64,000 bases of DNA from a virus. Under the pieces are notes generated by a model that was not told where the DNA came from, made no database searches, and saw only the letters and a program-made list of their open reading frames with translations. Where the stretch lies: IMG/VR virus record IMGVR_UViG_3300037504_000618, positions 1-64,000 of that record; one strand, given 5' to 3'. The position numbers and the translations under genes are program-made. Shown in pieces: positions 39,722-46,989 of the stretch (position 1 is its first letter; every line of letters starts with the position of its first letter).

Positions 39722-40639
39722 ATGGCAAAAAATGGAGCGTCACGTAGGGTCGAAGTCAACACGGACACAATCACTTTCGGGGTGGAGATCGAGTGCACAT
39801 TACCGGAGTCCTTCATCCAGGAGCGCGGTATCGAGATCGGTAGTTATCGACACGGGGCTGCGTTGCCTGCGCCCTTCCCCATCGGATGGGTGGCGAAATA
39901 CGATAGCTCGGTGCGGGAGAACGATTTGCGATATGAAGCTCTCGAAATCGTCTCCCCGGTCCTCAAGGGCAAGGACGGTTTGGAGGAGGTCCTGGCGGTC
40001 TATGACATCCTCAACGAGGCGGGCGCCACGGTGAACACCAGTTGCGGGTTCCACGTCCACGTCGGGGTGGAATCGGTCCTGGGGGACAAGGCGGAGGTCG
40101 AGGGTATCCTGGTGCGGTGGGTGCGGCGGATGCTGAACCTGGTGAGCAATCACGAACTGGGCCTTTTCGCCATCACGGGGCGCACTTCACGGTTTAATAA
40201 CCACTATTGCAACACAATCACTCATAAGTGGGACGGGAAGTTAACGACCCAGAGTTCAGTGAAGGTCATCGAGGACGAGACAGCGGGGCACAGTCAACGG
40301 TATTACACGTTGAATCTCTGTAACTTAAACGCAGCCTCCAAGCGCACGGTGGAATTTCGGCTGTTCGGGGCGACCTTGAACGGATACCAGGCCATCGGGT
40401 ACATTATCACCGCCATGGGTATTGCGCACCGGGCCGCGCAGGTGGGGACCGCGCCGAAGTTTAAGGCGTCCTACAGCACGGCGGACGTCCCGGACGCGGT
40501 GCGCGACCTTCAAAAACTCCTCCGTAACTACGGGTGGCCGTCGGGGGCGAAAAAGGCGTGGGGGCGGGAAATCCGCCAGGTACAGCGGGAGGCCGCCGAG
40601 CGCTTTGACCGAGATTTGGTCCAGGGGGTAACACGATGA
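39722..40639 (+). CDS. Amidoligase (COOH-NH2 ligase) family protein
   Basis: 305 residues. Motifs of amidoligase_2: FGVEIEC (about 19-25, metal and ATP-binding acids), EALEIVSPVL, CGFHVHVG (about 108-115) and TVEFRLFGAT (about 212-221). The family is related to glutamine synthetase and joins carboxyl and amino groups using ATP. The next gene is a class-I glutamine amidotransferase, a known pairing. Target unknown: a protein, a wall peptide or a small molecule. Confidence 0.88.
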   Translation: MAKNGASRRVEVNTDTITFGVEIECTLPESFIQERGIEIGSYRHGAALPAPFPIGWVAKYDSSVRENDLRYEALEIVSPVLKGKDGLEEVLAVYDILNEAGATVNTSCGFHVHVGVESVLGDKAEVEGILVRWVRRMLNLVSNHELGLFAITGRTSRFNNHYCNTITHKWDGKLTTQSSVKVIEDETAGHSQRYYTLNLCNLNAASKRTVEFRLFGATLNGYQAIGYIITAMGIAHRAAQVGTAPKFKASYSTADVPDAVRDLQKLLRNYGWPSGAKKAWGREIRQVQREAAERFDRDLVQGVTR

Positions 40640-41265
40640 AAACGGTTCTCATTACACAGGGGTCTTGGGCGCGGGAAATCGCCCGGACGTTACAGGGTCT
40701 AGGGGCAAGGACACACGTCCTTGCCCCCCACGAAAACGACCTCGAGCAATATGATGCGTACAGCCATATCCTTATCCCCGGCGGGGCGGACATCCATCCC
40801 CAGCACTACGGGGAGGACGTGGTGTGGGCGCGGCCCTACGCGCCGGAGCGCGACCAGGGGGAGATCCCTCTGGTGAAACGCGCCTTGGCGGGGGGGAAAC
40901 CCGTGCTGGGTATCTGTCGCGGACACCAGGTCATCACGGTGGCGGCGGGGGGCAGTCTATATCAGGATATCCAACTAGACCTGGACCTCAGCCACGACGC
41001 GCACACGCATTTGGTGCGGGTCGCGCCCTGGTCGCGGCTGTCCACGTGGTTAGGAGTAGCGGGGCGGTATCGGGTCAATTCTTTCCATCACCAGGCGGTG
41101 AAGCGGGTCCCGGCAGGGTGGCACGTGGCGGCGGAATCCTTCACGGGCGTGGTCGAGGCCATCGAGCACCCGCACCTTCCCGTTATTTCGGTGCAGTGGC
41201 ACCCAGAGCAATTATCGGACCCCGCGTCCCGCAATCTCTTCGTTAAATTCCTGGCATTTGAGTAA
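40636..41265 (+). CDS. Class-I glutamine amidotransferase-like (peptidase C26)
   Basis: 209 residues with the full catalytic triad: Cys94 in LGICRGHQ, His189 and Glu191 in QWHPE; VNSFHHQAV is also typical of gamma-glutamyl hydrolase/PuuD-like members. It may cleave gamma-glutamyl bonds or feed ammonia to the amidoligase that overlaps it (ATGA). The two together could add and remove an isopeptide-type bond. Confidence 0.88.
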   Translation: MKTVLITQGSWAREIARTLQGLGARTHVLAPHENDLEQYDAYSHILIPGGADIHPQHYGEDVVWARPYAPERDQGEIPLVKRALAGGKPVLGICRGHQVITVAAGGSLYQDIQLDLDLSHDAHTHLVRVAPWSRLSTWLGVAGRYRVNSFHHQAVKRVPAGWHVAAESFTGVVEAIEHPHLPVISVQWHPEQLSDPASRNLFVKFLAFE

Positions 41266-41278
41266 TGGCGCCGCCCCC

Positions 41279-41315
41279 ACCTTCCGGGAAGCTATGACGC
41301 AGCTTCCCGGAAGGT
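41279..41315 (+). promoter_or_regulatory. Long intergenic hairpin
   Basis: 15-bp perfect stem ACCTTCCGGGAAGCT with its complement, 7-nt loop, no U-run. Lies between the amidotransferase and the next conserved promoter; may protect the 3' end of the message. Confidence 0.7.
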
Positions 41316-41326
41316 TGACCATTAAA

Positions 41327-41373
41327 ATCTCGTGATTGACAACAAAAGTTGTCTGTGGGAGAGTGATGACATC
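41327..41373 (+). promoter_or_regulatory. Conserved phage promoter, copy 2
   Basis: TCGTGATTGACAACAAAAGT then TGTCTGTGGGAGAGTGATG; TTGACA at 41336-41341. The dyad is perfect here: GACAAC-AAAA-GTTGTC. Confidence 0.78.
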
Positions 41374-41394
41374 TTAACCGGAAAGGAGTTTGCA

Positions 41395-42381
41395 ATGACA
41401 ACACAGGTACAAAACATTCGAGTGGATCAGATCGTTCCCGGTGACAACGACCGGGAACGTTTTGACCCGGAGGGGCTGCGGGAACTGGCCGACAGCATCA
41501 AGCAGCACGGTCTGGCCCAGCCGATCACGCTGCGGATCTTGTTTCACTGTCAGCGCTGTCAGATTTACGTGACGGCTACGCCCGGCGATCCTTATGAGTA
41601 TTGTGAGTGTTTCGGGGGGCAGTCGTGGACGCCGCGTTATCAGATCGTGGCCGGGGAGCGGCGGTGGCGCGCAGTGCAATTATTGGGGTGGGCACACATT
41701 CCCGCCCTGGTGCGCACCCTGGACGACGAGGCCGCGAGTTCCATTATGCTGTTGGAGAACATCCAGCGCGCGGAGCTGAATCCTATGGAGGAGGCGCGCG
41801 CGTACCAAAAGCGCATGGATCAATTCGGGTGGGACGAGGAGCAGGTGGCGCAGGTGGCCAACGTCCCGGTGCAGCGGGTGCGGTTGCGCCTGGTGCTCCT
41901 GGACCTGGTCCCCGAAGCCCAGGATTTGGTGCGCAACGGGAATCTGGGCGTGAAGTACGGGTACGTGATGCGTGACCTGGACGTGAACCGGCAGCGCATC
42001 GCGTTGCGGTATCTCAACCAGGTGGACACGCCCCGTCTGCGGGAGTTCCGGCAGTTGTGCGCCGATCTCCTGGCGCAACAGGCACAGGAGGCCATGTTCG
42101 ATATGGCCGCGTTTATGAGCGAGGTCCAGGACCTCCGCGAGGCAGAGGCGGCGAATCGCGGGGAGCGCATCATTCCCGTCTCCGAGGACCTGCCCGGGGT
42201 GCGCAAGGCCAGTTCGGTGAGTCAGGCGTTGGAGCGGTATATCCGCGATCTATTGGACGGGGGGCACAAGGACGCGGCCATGGTGGTGGGGACCGTGTAT
42301 CGGGGGTTGCTGTCGCAGCACCTGGTGGGATTCCCCAAGGGACCGAGTCCCCTAATCCCCGGTGAGACGTTGGAGGCGTGA
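41395..42381 (+). CDS. ParB-like protein with zinc-ribbon insertion
   Basis: 328 residues from the ATG behind GAAAGGAG. ParB N-terminal domain (NDRERFDPEGLRELADSIKQ, IVAGERRWRAVQLLGW, MLLENIQRAELNPMEEARAY) and a HTH-like middle (WDEEQVAQVANVPVQRVRLR). The ParB core is split by an insert of about 35 residues with two Cys pairs (HCQRCQIYV...YEYCEC), a probable zinc ribbon, between the first helix and the GERRWR motif. The insert is unusual for the family. C-terminus helical. Confidence 0.82.
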   Translation: MTTQVQNIRVDQIVPGDNDRERFDPEGLRELADSIKQHGLAQPITLRILFHCQRCQIYVTATPGDPYEYCECFGGQSWTPRYQIVAGERRWRAVQLLGWAHIPALVRTLDDEAASSIMLLENIQRAELNPMEEARAYQKRMDQFGWDEEQVAQVANVPVQRVRLRLVLLDLVPEAQDLVRNGNLGVKYGYVMRDLDVNRQRIALRYLNQVDTPRLREFRQLCADLLAQQAQEAMFDMAAFMSEVQDLREAEAANRGERIIPVSEDLPGVRKASSVSQALERYIRDLLDGGHKDAAMVVGTVYRGLLSQHLVGFPKGPSPLIPGETLEA

Positions 42382-42382
42382 G

Positions 42383-42616
42383 ATGAAAAAGCAACAGCGG
42401 TTATTCGGTGAGGAAACGCTACCTTTGTTTTCCGGTGTCCCGCAGCGTGGCGCGGTGGGGGTCTTTGATCCCCGCCCCGCCGTTACGCAGGAGACGTTTG
42501 TGACGTGCCGTTTCTGTCGGGACACGGGCCGGGTGGGTGAGGGGTTCTGTTGGTGTGCGGCCGGGCAACGGGCACGGGCGCGACAATCTAAAAAAGCAGG
42601 GGGTGAATTATGTTAG
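42383..42616 (+). CDS. Small zinc-finger protein
   Basis: 77 residues from the ATG 1 bp past the ParB-like stop, with GGAGG. C-terminal CRFCRDTGRVGEGFCWC resembles one zinc-binding unit of DnaJ-type fingers, followed by a basic tail. Probably binds nucleic acid or protein. Confidence 0.65.
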   Translation: MKKQQRLFGEETLPLFSGVPQRGAVGVFDPRPAVTQETFVTCRFCRDTGRVGEGFCWCAAGQRARARQSKKAGGELC

Positions 42617-42939
42617 CACAGGTGGAACAATTGAGCTTGGCGGTCAAGATCCGGCGGGCGGTCGCGGCTGCGTCGCGGTACAGCGAAGCCCACGACTGTG
42701 AGACCTTCGTGGTGGTGGATGAGGGCGTCGTCTGGGGGACCGGGCGGGACTATCGGTATGGGCATTTACAGGGGGTCCCGGAGTACAACGTCATTTGGAA
42801 CCGGTACGACGGGTACTATCCGGAGTGGTATTGGGTGCTGGATTTGGATGCAGATTGGTGCGCACGTTTGGCGCGTCAACTCGTGGACGTGCAAGCTGAT
42901 CTGGCGCAGCTCCAAACTTTCCTACAGGAGGAGGGCTGA
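42610..42939 (+). CDS. Hypothetical protein
   Basis: 109 residues, start overlapping the upstream stop. Tyr/Trp-rich centre (GVPEYNVIWNRYDGYYPEWY) flanked by helices. No family recognised. Confidence 0.65.
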   Translation: MLAQVEQLSLAVKIRRAVAAASRYSEAHDCETFVVVDEGVVWGTGRDYRYGHLQGVPEYNVIWNRYDGYYPEWYWVLDLDADWCARLARQLVDVQADLAQLQTFLQEEG

Positions 42940-42970
42940 GCAATCAGCCCTCACTTTTAAAACTCGTGTA

Positions 42971-43017
42971 ATTTCGTGATTGACAAACAGAGTTGACCGT
43001 GGGAGAGTGAGAGTATC
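42971..43017 (+). promoter_or_regulatory. Conserved phage promoter, copy 3
   Basis: TCGTGATTGACAAACAGAGT then TGACCGTGGGAGAGTGAG; TTGACA at 42980-42985. Dyad partly decayed on the left arm. Confidence 0.75.
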
Positions 43018-43040
43018 TTATAAACCCAAGGAGGTTGTAA

Positions 43041-43262
43041 ATGTCGGAGCAAATCATTATTTTGAACGAGGAGAGCAGCAGTCCGGTGGTGGTGAGCCGT
43101 TACGTGTTGCACGGTGGCGAGCGTTTGGGGATTCGGTTGTACCATCGTTCGGAGGACGGGGAGTTACTCGCCACGCGGAGCGGCGTGGACCTGTTGATCG
43201 AGGGCGGTCTGGCTGCCCAGGCCGTTGAGGCGTTACAAACGTTGTTAAAGGGCGCGTCCTAG
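43041..43262 (+). CDS. PC4-like ssDNA-binding protein, copy 1
   Basis: 73 residues: beta strands and a C-terminal helix in the order of the PC4/p15 coactivator core (ERLGIRLYHRSEDGELLATR, SGVDLLIEGGLAAQAVEALQ). Such proteins bind single-stranded DNA as dimers. The KKG signature is replaced by RSG here. Tandem paralogue follows at 43331. Confidence 0.65.
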   Translation: MSEQIIILNEESSSPVVVSRYVLHGGERLGIRLYHRSEDGELLATRSGVDLLIEGGLAAQAVEALQTLLKGAS

Positions 43263-43280
43263 TACGCGCGACATCAATCA

Positions 43281-43308
43281 GGGGGACCGAGGACAATCCC
43301 GGTCCCCC
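43281..43308 (+). promoter_or_regulatory. Leader hairpin between PC4-like genes
   Basis: GGGGGACCG / CGGTCCCCC 9-bp stem preceding the AAGGAGG site of the second copy. A similar stem (GGGGGACC / GGTCCCCC) is at 43814-43841. Both follow ACGCGCG-type sequence. Confidence 0.65.
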
Positions 43309-43330
43309 AACGAAACCAAGGAGGTTTTCA

Positions 43331-43555
43331 ATGTCGGAGCAGAAGGTCGTTTTGAATGGTGAGAGCAGTAGTCCTATTGTGGTCAGTCGCAGTGTGTATC
43401 GCGGGGTGGAGCGTTTGGACATCCGCCGCTATTACTATGCAACGGGGGATGGGGAATTGCGCCCCACCAAAAAGGGCGTGAGCCTGCCCATTGAGAGTGG
43501 TTTAGCGGCCCAGGCCGTGCAAGTCTTGCAGGCCATGTTGAACGGAAGTGACTGA
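43331..43555 (+). CDS. PC4-like ssDNA-binding protein, copy 2
   Basis: 74 residues, clearly homologous to copy 1 (MSEQ-start, ESSSPIVVSR, C-terminal SGLAAQAVQVLQAML) and closer to the PC4 consensus (LDIRRYYYATGDGELRPTKK then GVSLP). Same AAGGAGGT ribosome site. Tandem duplication with divergence; the two may form heterodimers (inference). Confidence 0.72.
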   Translation: MSEQKVVLNGESSSPIVVSRSVYRGVERLDIRRYYYATGDGELRPTKKGVSLPIESGLAAQAVQVLQAMLNGSD

Positions 43556-43556
43556 G

Positions 43557-43787
43557 ATGTCTACAGCATACGCGCTTAATCAGAAAGCACAAGTAACACG
43601 TGAGGATTTGCAGGATATTTGGAGACGACTACGCGGTAAGCCTTTGGCACAGGAGCACATAGGCGGAATGCTACGCTTCGCAAATGGACTGTTGCGGGAT
43701 TGCAAGCGACGTCATCCACACAGCGTTCAATGTATTGCGGAAGTCGAATTTGGTGGCGTGGACTTTCGTTTTTGCCGTCCAATGTAG
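43557..43787 (+). CDS. Hypothetical protein
   Basis: 76 residues, start just after the PC4-like stop. Basic helical centre (RFANGLLRDCKRRHPHSVQ), then beta (AEVEFGGVDFRFCRP). More AT-rich than its neighbours. No family recognised. Confidence 0.6.
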   Translation: MSTAYALNQKAQVTREDLQDIWRRLRGKPLAQEHIGGMLRFANGLLRDCKRRHPHSVQCIAEVEFGGVDFRFCRPM

Positions 43788-43813
43788 ATGCGCTTTAGTA
43801 CGCGCGTAATCAA

Positions 43814-43841
43814 GGGGGACCTAGTGTCATCGCGGTCCCCC
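43814..43841 (+). promoter_or_regulatory. Leader hairpin
   Basis: GGGGGACC / GGTCCCCC stem after CGCGCGTAATCA, before the CCAGAAAGGAG of the 43870 gene. Confidence 0.6.
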
Positions 43842-43869
43842 TCACAAACACCAGAAAGGAGATGTTGAA

Positions 43870-44457
43870 ATGTTTGAGGAAGTTAAGCAGTTACGGGAGA
43901 AGGCAGCCCAGATCGTGCGGTATCTATCCCCGTGGGAGTTGGCCCCGGTGAATCCCCGGGTTGACAACCTGGTGCAGCTCGTCAATACTCAGGTGGAGGG
44001 GCCGGCGATCATGCTGCGGTTGCGCAAAGGACGCATCAGCTTCTCCGGGCAGTATCCGCACCCGTATTACCCCTCCGACCCGGCCGAGCGGGCCTACATC
44101 ACGGTGAGCGCGAGCCGGTCCCCGCAGTCCATCGCCGGGGACGTGCAGCGGCGGCTTCTGCCGAGGTATCAGAAAAGTTACGCGGCGGCCGTCGCGCGGC
44201 AGGAGGCGGACGAGGCGTATGAGCGGCGCCGGTGCGACGCCTTGGAGATGCTGGCGGCGATCAGCCAGATGCCGATCTCCCATCACAACGACCGTGAGCC
44301 GCAGATCTATCACTATGCTCATCCTCCGGGGACCCTGGCCCGGATCAAGATCCGCACCTATTCCCTGGACGATACTATGCAGGTGGACTTAGACCTCGAC
44401 GGTATCCCCTTCGACGTGGCCAAGCAACTGTGTCGGGTTTTAAGTACGATTTCCTAA
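43870..44457 (+). CDS. Hypothetical protein
   Basis: 195 residues. N-terminal helix, a beta region (IMLRLRKGRISFSGQYPHPY), a helical hairpin (SYAAAVARQEADEAYERRRC) and a C-terminal beta-alpha part. GAAAGGAG ribosome site. No family recognised. Followed by a strong terminator. Confidence 0.7.
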   Translation: MFEEVKQLREKAAQIVRYLSPWELAPVNPRVDNLVQLVNTQVEGPAIMLRLRKGRISFSGQYPHPYYPSDPAERAYITVSASRSPQSIAGDVQRRLLPRYQKSYAAAVARQEADEAYERRRCDALEMLAAISQMPISHHNDREPQIYHYAHPPGTLARIKIRTYSLDDTMQVDLDLDGIPFDVAKQLCRVLSTIS

Positions 44458-44467
44458 TCTCCAAATA

Positions 44468-44497
44468 AAAAGGGGGGCGAAATTTCGCCCCCCTTTT
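44468..44497 (+). terminator. Strong symmetric intrinsic terminator
   Basis: 15-bp perfect inverted repeat (AAAAGGGGGGCGAAA and complement) with no spacer between arms; ends in TTTTCTTAT. Can act on both strands. Confidence 0.92.
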
Positions 44498-44503
44498 CTT
44501 ATA

Positions 44504-44551
44504 ATTTCGTGATTGACAACAAAAGTTGTCTGTGAGAGAGTGAGAGCAACT
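44504..44551 (+). promoter_or_regulatory. Conserved phage promoter, copy 4
   Basis: TCGTGATTGACAACAAAAGT then TGTCTGTGAGAGAGTGAG; TTGACA at 44513-44518; perfect GACAAC/GTTGTC dyad. Starts right after a terminator, which supports promoter function. Confidence 0.8.
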
Positions 44552-44576
44552 TAATCAAACAGAAAGGAGCTTGAAG

Positions 44577-45278
44577 ATGGAGCAGACAACTTTTTTACAG
44601 GTAGAGAGCGGGTATCGGGTGGCGGACTTTCCGGCGTCCGAGCGTCCGGTCAATCGGCTGCGGGAGGTGGGGCCGCGTGCGGTCTCCAACGCGGAGCTGC
44701 TGGCGTGCATCTTGCAATCGAGGGAGGCCCTGGATCAGGCGAACGCGCTGTTGGTGGAGATGGGGGGACTGGCGGGCCTGGTGCACGCGGACGCGGTGAT
44801 GTTCGAGGCCATTCGGGGGATCGGACCGGCGCAGGCCGCGCGGCTGTACGCGGCAGTGGAACTGGGGCGGCGTCTCAAGGCTGAGGCCCCGTTGGAGGTA
44901 CAGATCCGCGCCCCGGCGGACGCGGCCAACTTCCTATTCCCGTTGATCAGCATGGAGGAACAGGAGAACTTCGTGGTACTGTACCTCAACACGCGGAACC
45001 AGGTGATGACCCACGAGGTCCTCTATCGAGGGACCCTAAATACTTCCGTCGTGCGGGCTGCGGAAGTCTTTAGGGGCGCAATTCGGCGCAACAGCGCGAC
45101 CATCGTCGTGGCGCACAATCACCCCTCGGGTAACCCGGACCCCTCGGCGGAGGACATCGGGCTGACGCGCCGCTTGGTGGAGGCGGGACGCTTGGTGGAG
45201 GTGGAGGTGCTGGATCACCTGGTCATCGGGCACGGGCGGTATGTGAGTTTAAAGGAGCGGCAGTTGGGGTTTGATTAA
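44577..45278 (+). CDS. radC: RadC-family JAB/MPN protein
   Basis: 233 residues. N-terminal HhH-like domain (RPVNRLREVGPRAVSNAELL; IRGIGPAQAARL) and C-terminal JAB1/MPN fold with the metal site HNHPSG (180-185) and an Asp in EDIGLT. RadC proteins are common on plasmids and phages; their role in DNA repair or anti-restriction is unsettled. ATG at 44577 chosen behind GAAAGGAGC. Confidence 0.88.
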   Translation: MEQTTFLQVESGYRVADFPASERPVNRLREVGPRAVSNAELLACILQSREALDQANALLVEMGGLAGLVHADAVMFEAIRGIGPAQAARLYAAVELGRRLKAEAPLEVQIRAPADAANFLFPLISMEEQENFVVLYLNTRNQVMTHEVLYRGTLNTSVVRAAEVFRGAIRRNSATIVVAHNHPSGNPDPSAEDIGLTRRLVEAGRLVEVEVLDHLVIGHGRYVSLKERQLGFD

Positions 45279-45352
45279 CGGACGTTTTTCAGCGCATTAA
45301 ACGGGGCAAAAACCGCAGTTTTAGCCCCGTTTCCCCTTAATAACTTCCGTTA
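45279..45352 (+). repeat. Boundary repeat, copy D, with terminator
   Basis: TTAACGGACGTTTTTC, then AAACGGGGC...GCCCCGTTT (stem) and TTCCGTTAAT. Ends the radC unit. Confidence 0.65.
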
Positions 45353-45354
45353 AT

Positions 45355-45453
45355 TTGACTTATCAGACGTTTTCTTCTATAATGAAGGTAATAGGTTAGC
45401 CTGTCAGTAGATATAAATTCCGGGGCGATCCGCTTAGGCGGGTCGCCCCTTTT
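45355..45453 (+). promoter_or_regulatory. Promoter followed by attenuator-like hairpin
   Basis: TTGACT (45355-45360), 17 bp, TATAAT (45378-45383). Downstream, and before the ATG at 45472, is a 12-bp stem GGGGCGATCCGC / GCGGGTCGCCCC (one G-U, 45422-45449) with TTTTCGTTTT. A terminator between promoter and gene implies attenuation or antitermination. Confidence 0.7.
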
Positions 45454-45471
45454 CGTTTTCTGAGGTACTTA

Positions 45472-46233
45472 ATGACTGAAGACAGTGCAAAAGGGAAAAG
45501 GGACATCCACAGCCTCGATGATTTGATCCTCGACGACCACAACGCCAACCAGGGGACCGAGCGGGGGATGTGGTCATTGCAGGAGAGCCTCATTCGCTTT
45601 GGCGTGGGGCGCGGGGTCCTGGTGGACCGCCTGGGGCAGGTGATCGGCGGCAATAAGACCATCGAGACCCTGGCGAAGCTGAATCCCGACGTTAAGGTCG
45701 TGGTGGTCCCCAGCGACGGGGACACGTTGGTCGTCACGCAGCGCGTGGACCTGGACCGCGAGACGGACCCGGCAGCGCGCGAGCTGGCGGTTGCGGATAA
45801 CCGCGTGGCCGAGCTCAACCTGGCCTGGGACGCGCAGCAGATCGTCCAGGGCGTGGAGGATGGGCTGGACTTGGCGGCCTTTTTCCATCAGGATGAGATC
45901 CGCCGCCTGGGGCTGGAGGCCGATGAGGAGGAGGATGAGGACCTCGACGAAGAGCCCGACTACGACCCCGTGCCGGAGATGGAGATTCAGCCCTTCGAGC
46001 ACTATGATTATGTGATGGTGGTTTTCCGAAATACCTGGGACTGGGCCAAGGCTGTGGATTTCCTGGGTATCGAGGATAGGGCTTTCGCGTTTACGTCGAG
46101 TAAGGGGAAGCCCCATCGTAAAGTGGGTTTATGCCGCGTGCTGGATGGCGCGCGGTTCTTAGAACTTTTACAGAACAAATGCGAATCGTCATCCCCAGCA
46201 GAAAGCGCGTCAACGCCTGCCGCGACGTCCTGA
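45472..46233 (+). CDS. ParB-like nuclease-domain protein
   Basis: 253 residues. ParB-like core (DDHNANQGTERGMWSLQESL, LVDRLGQVIGGNKTIETLAK), a helical part and an acidic Glu/Asp linker (about 157-180), then a C-terminal alpha/beta domain (DYVMVVFRNTWDWAKAVDFL). ParB-like proteins of this type sit near phage terminase or modification genes. Weak ribosome site (TGAGGTACTT). The end overlaps the next gene by 55 bp. Confidence 0.75.
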   Translation: MTEDSAKGKRDIHSLDDLILDDHNANQGTERGMWSLQESLIRFGVGRGVLVDRLGQVIGGNKTIETLAKLNPDVKVVVVPSDGDTLVVTQRVDLDRETDPAARELAVADNRVAELNLAWDAQQIVQGVEDGLDLAAFFHQDEIRRLGLEADEEEDEDLDEEPDYDPVPEMEIQPFEHYDYVMVVFRNTWDWAKAVDFLGIEDRAFAFTSSKGKPHRKVGLCRVLDGARFLELLQNKCESSSPAESASTPAATS

Positions 46234-46916
46234 AGCTTTTTCCGGGGGCGCTGGTTGTGGTGCACCAGGAGGAAGTGGAAGACTACGGCGTGCTGGACGC
46301 TGAGTTACTTGCGCACCCGCCGGAGGTGGCCGGGATCGCGCCGTTGAAGAATTGGATCTTGGACAACGTGCCGGATGAGACGGTCTTTATCGTGGACGAC
46401 GACATCAGCATGCTCAAGGCCATGGGCGGCCGACCTCGGAAGTCGGCGCCGATCCGTGATCCAGCGGTGATCCGTCAGGTCGTCGAGAACGCCGCGCAGG
46501 CGGCCCGGGTGCTGGGCACGCCGGTCTTCGGCTTCAATCAGAACGGCGGCGACGTGCGGAAGTTCAGCAATCAGGACCCTGTCGGGATGAGCGGGTGGGT
46601 CGGGGGCGCGATGGGCATCATCGGGCGCGAGCTGCGCTATGACTCCAATCTCAAGCTCCGAGCCGACATTGACTTCTGCTTGCAGGCGCAGCTTCGCTTT
46701 CGCTGCATCTACTCTGACCTGCGCTTTGCCTTCGTCGAGCAGCGCTTCAACAACACGGGCGGTAACGCCCACATGCGCAGCGCGGAGCGGAATCGGCGCG
46801 AGCTGGCGTATCTCAAGCAGAAGTGGGGGCGCTGGATCAGCCTCCGCGAGGGCAAGGGGACCGTGATGATCAAGGTCCACGTCAAGCGGCGGCAAAATCT
46901 GGTGATAATTTCGTGA
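46179..46916 (+). CDS. GT-A-like glycosyltransferase (TET-associated type)
   Basis: 245 residues from an internal ATG. Begins MRIVIPSRKRVNACRDVL, a strand then SRKR as in TET-associated and GREB1-type glycosyltransferases; DDD motif in VFIVDDDISML (about 70-76) for sugar-nucleotide and metal binding; GWVGGAMGIIGREL and RADIDFCLQAQLRF follow. These enzymes are thought to glycosylate modified bases in phage DNA. No TET or hydroxymethylase gene is seen in this window, so the acceptor is open. Confidence 0.65.
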   Translation: MRIVIPSRKRVNACRDVLKLFPGALVVVHQEEVEDYGVLDAELLAHPPEVAGIAPLKNWILDNVPDETVFIVDDDISMLKAMGGRPRKSAPIRDPAVIRQVVENAAQAARVLGTPVFGFNQNGGDVRKFSNQDPVGMSGWVGGAMGIIGRELRYDSNLKLRADIDFCLQAQLRFRCIYSDLRFAFVEQRFNNTGGNAHMRSAERNRRELAYLKQKWGRWISLREGKGTVMIKVHVKRRQNLVIIS

Positions 46917-46917
46917 G

Positions 46918-46962
46918 CTTTCGTGCTTGACAACCAAAGTTTCCTGTGAGAGAGTGAGAAAA
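46918..46962 (+). promoter_or_regulatory. Conserved phage promoter, copy 5
   Basis: TCGTGCTTGACAACCAAAGT then TTCCTGTGAGAGAGTGAG; TTGACA at 46927-46932. Right arm of the dyad is decayed; the TGTGAGAGAGTGAG block is intact. Confidence 0.75.
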
Positions 46963-46989
46963 GTACAAACTATCTCATAGGAGGTTGCA

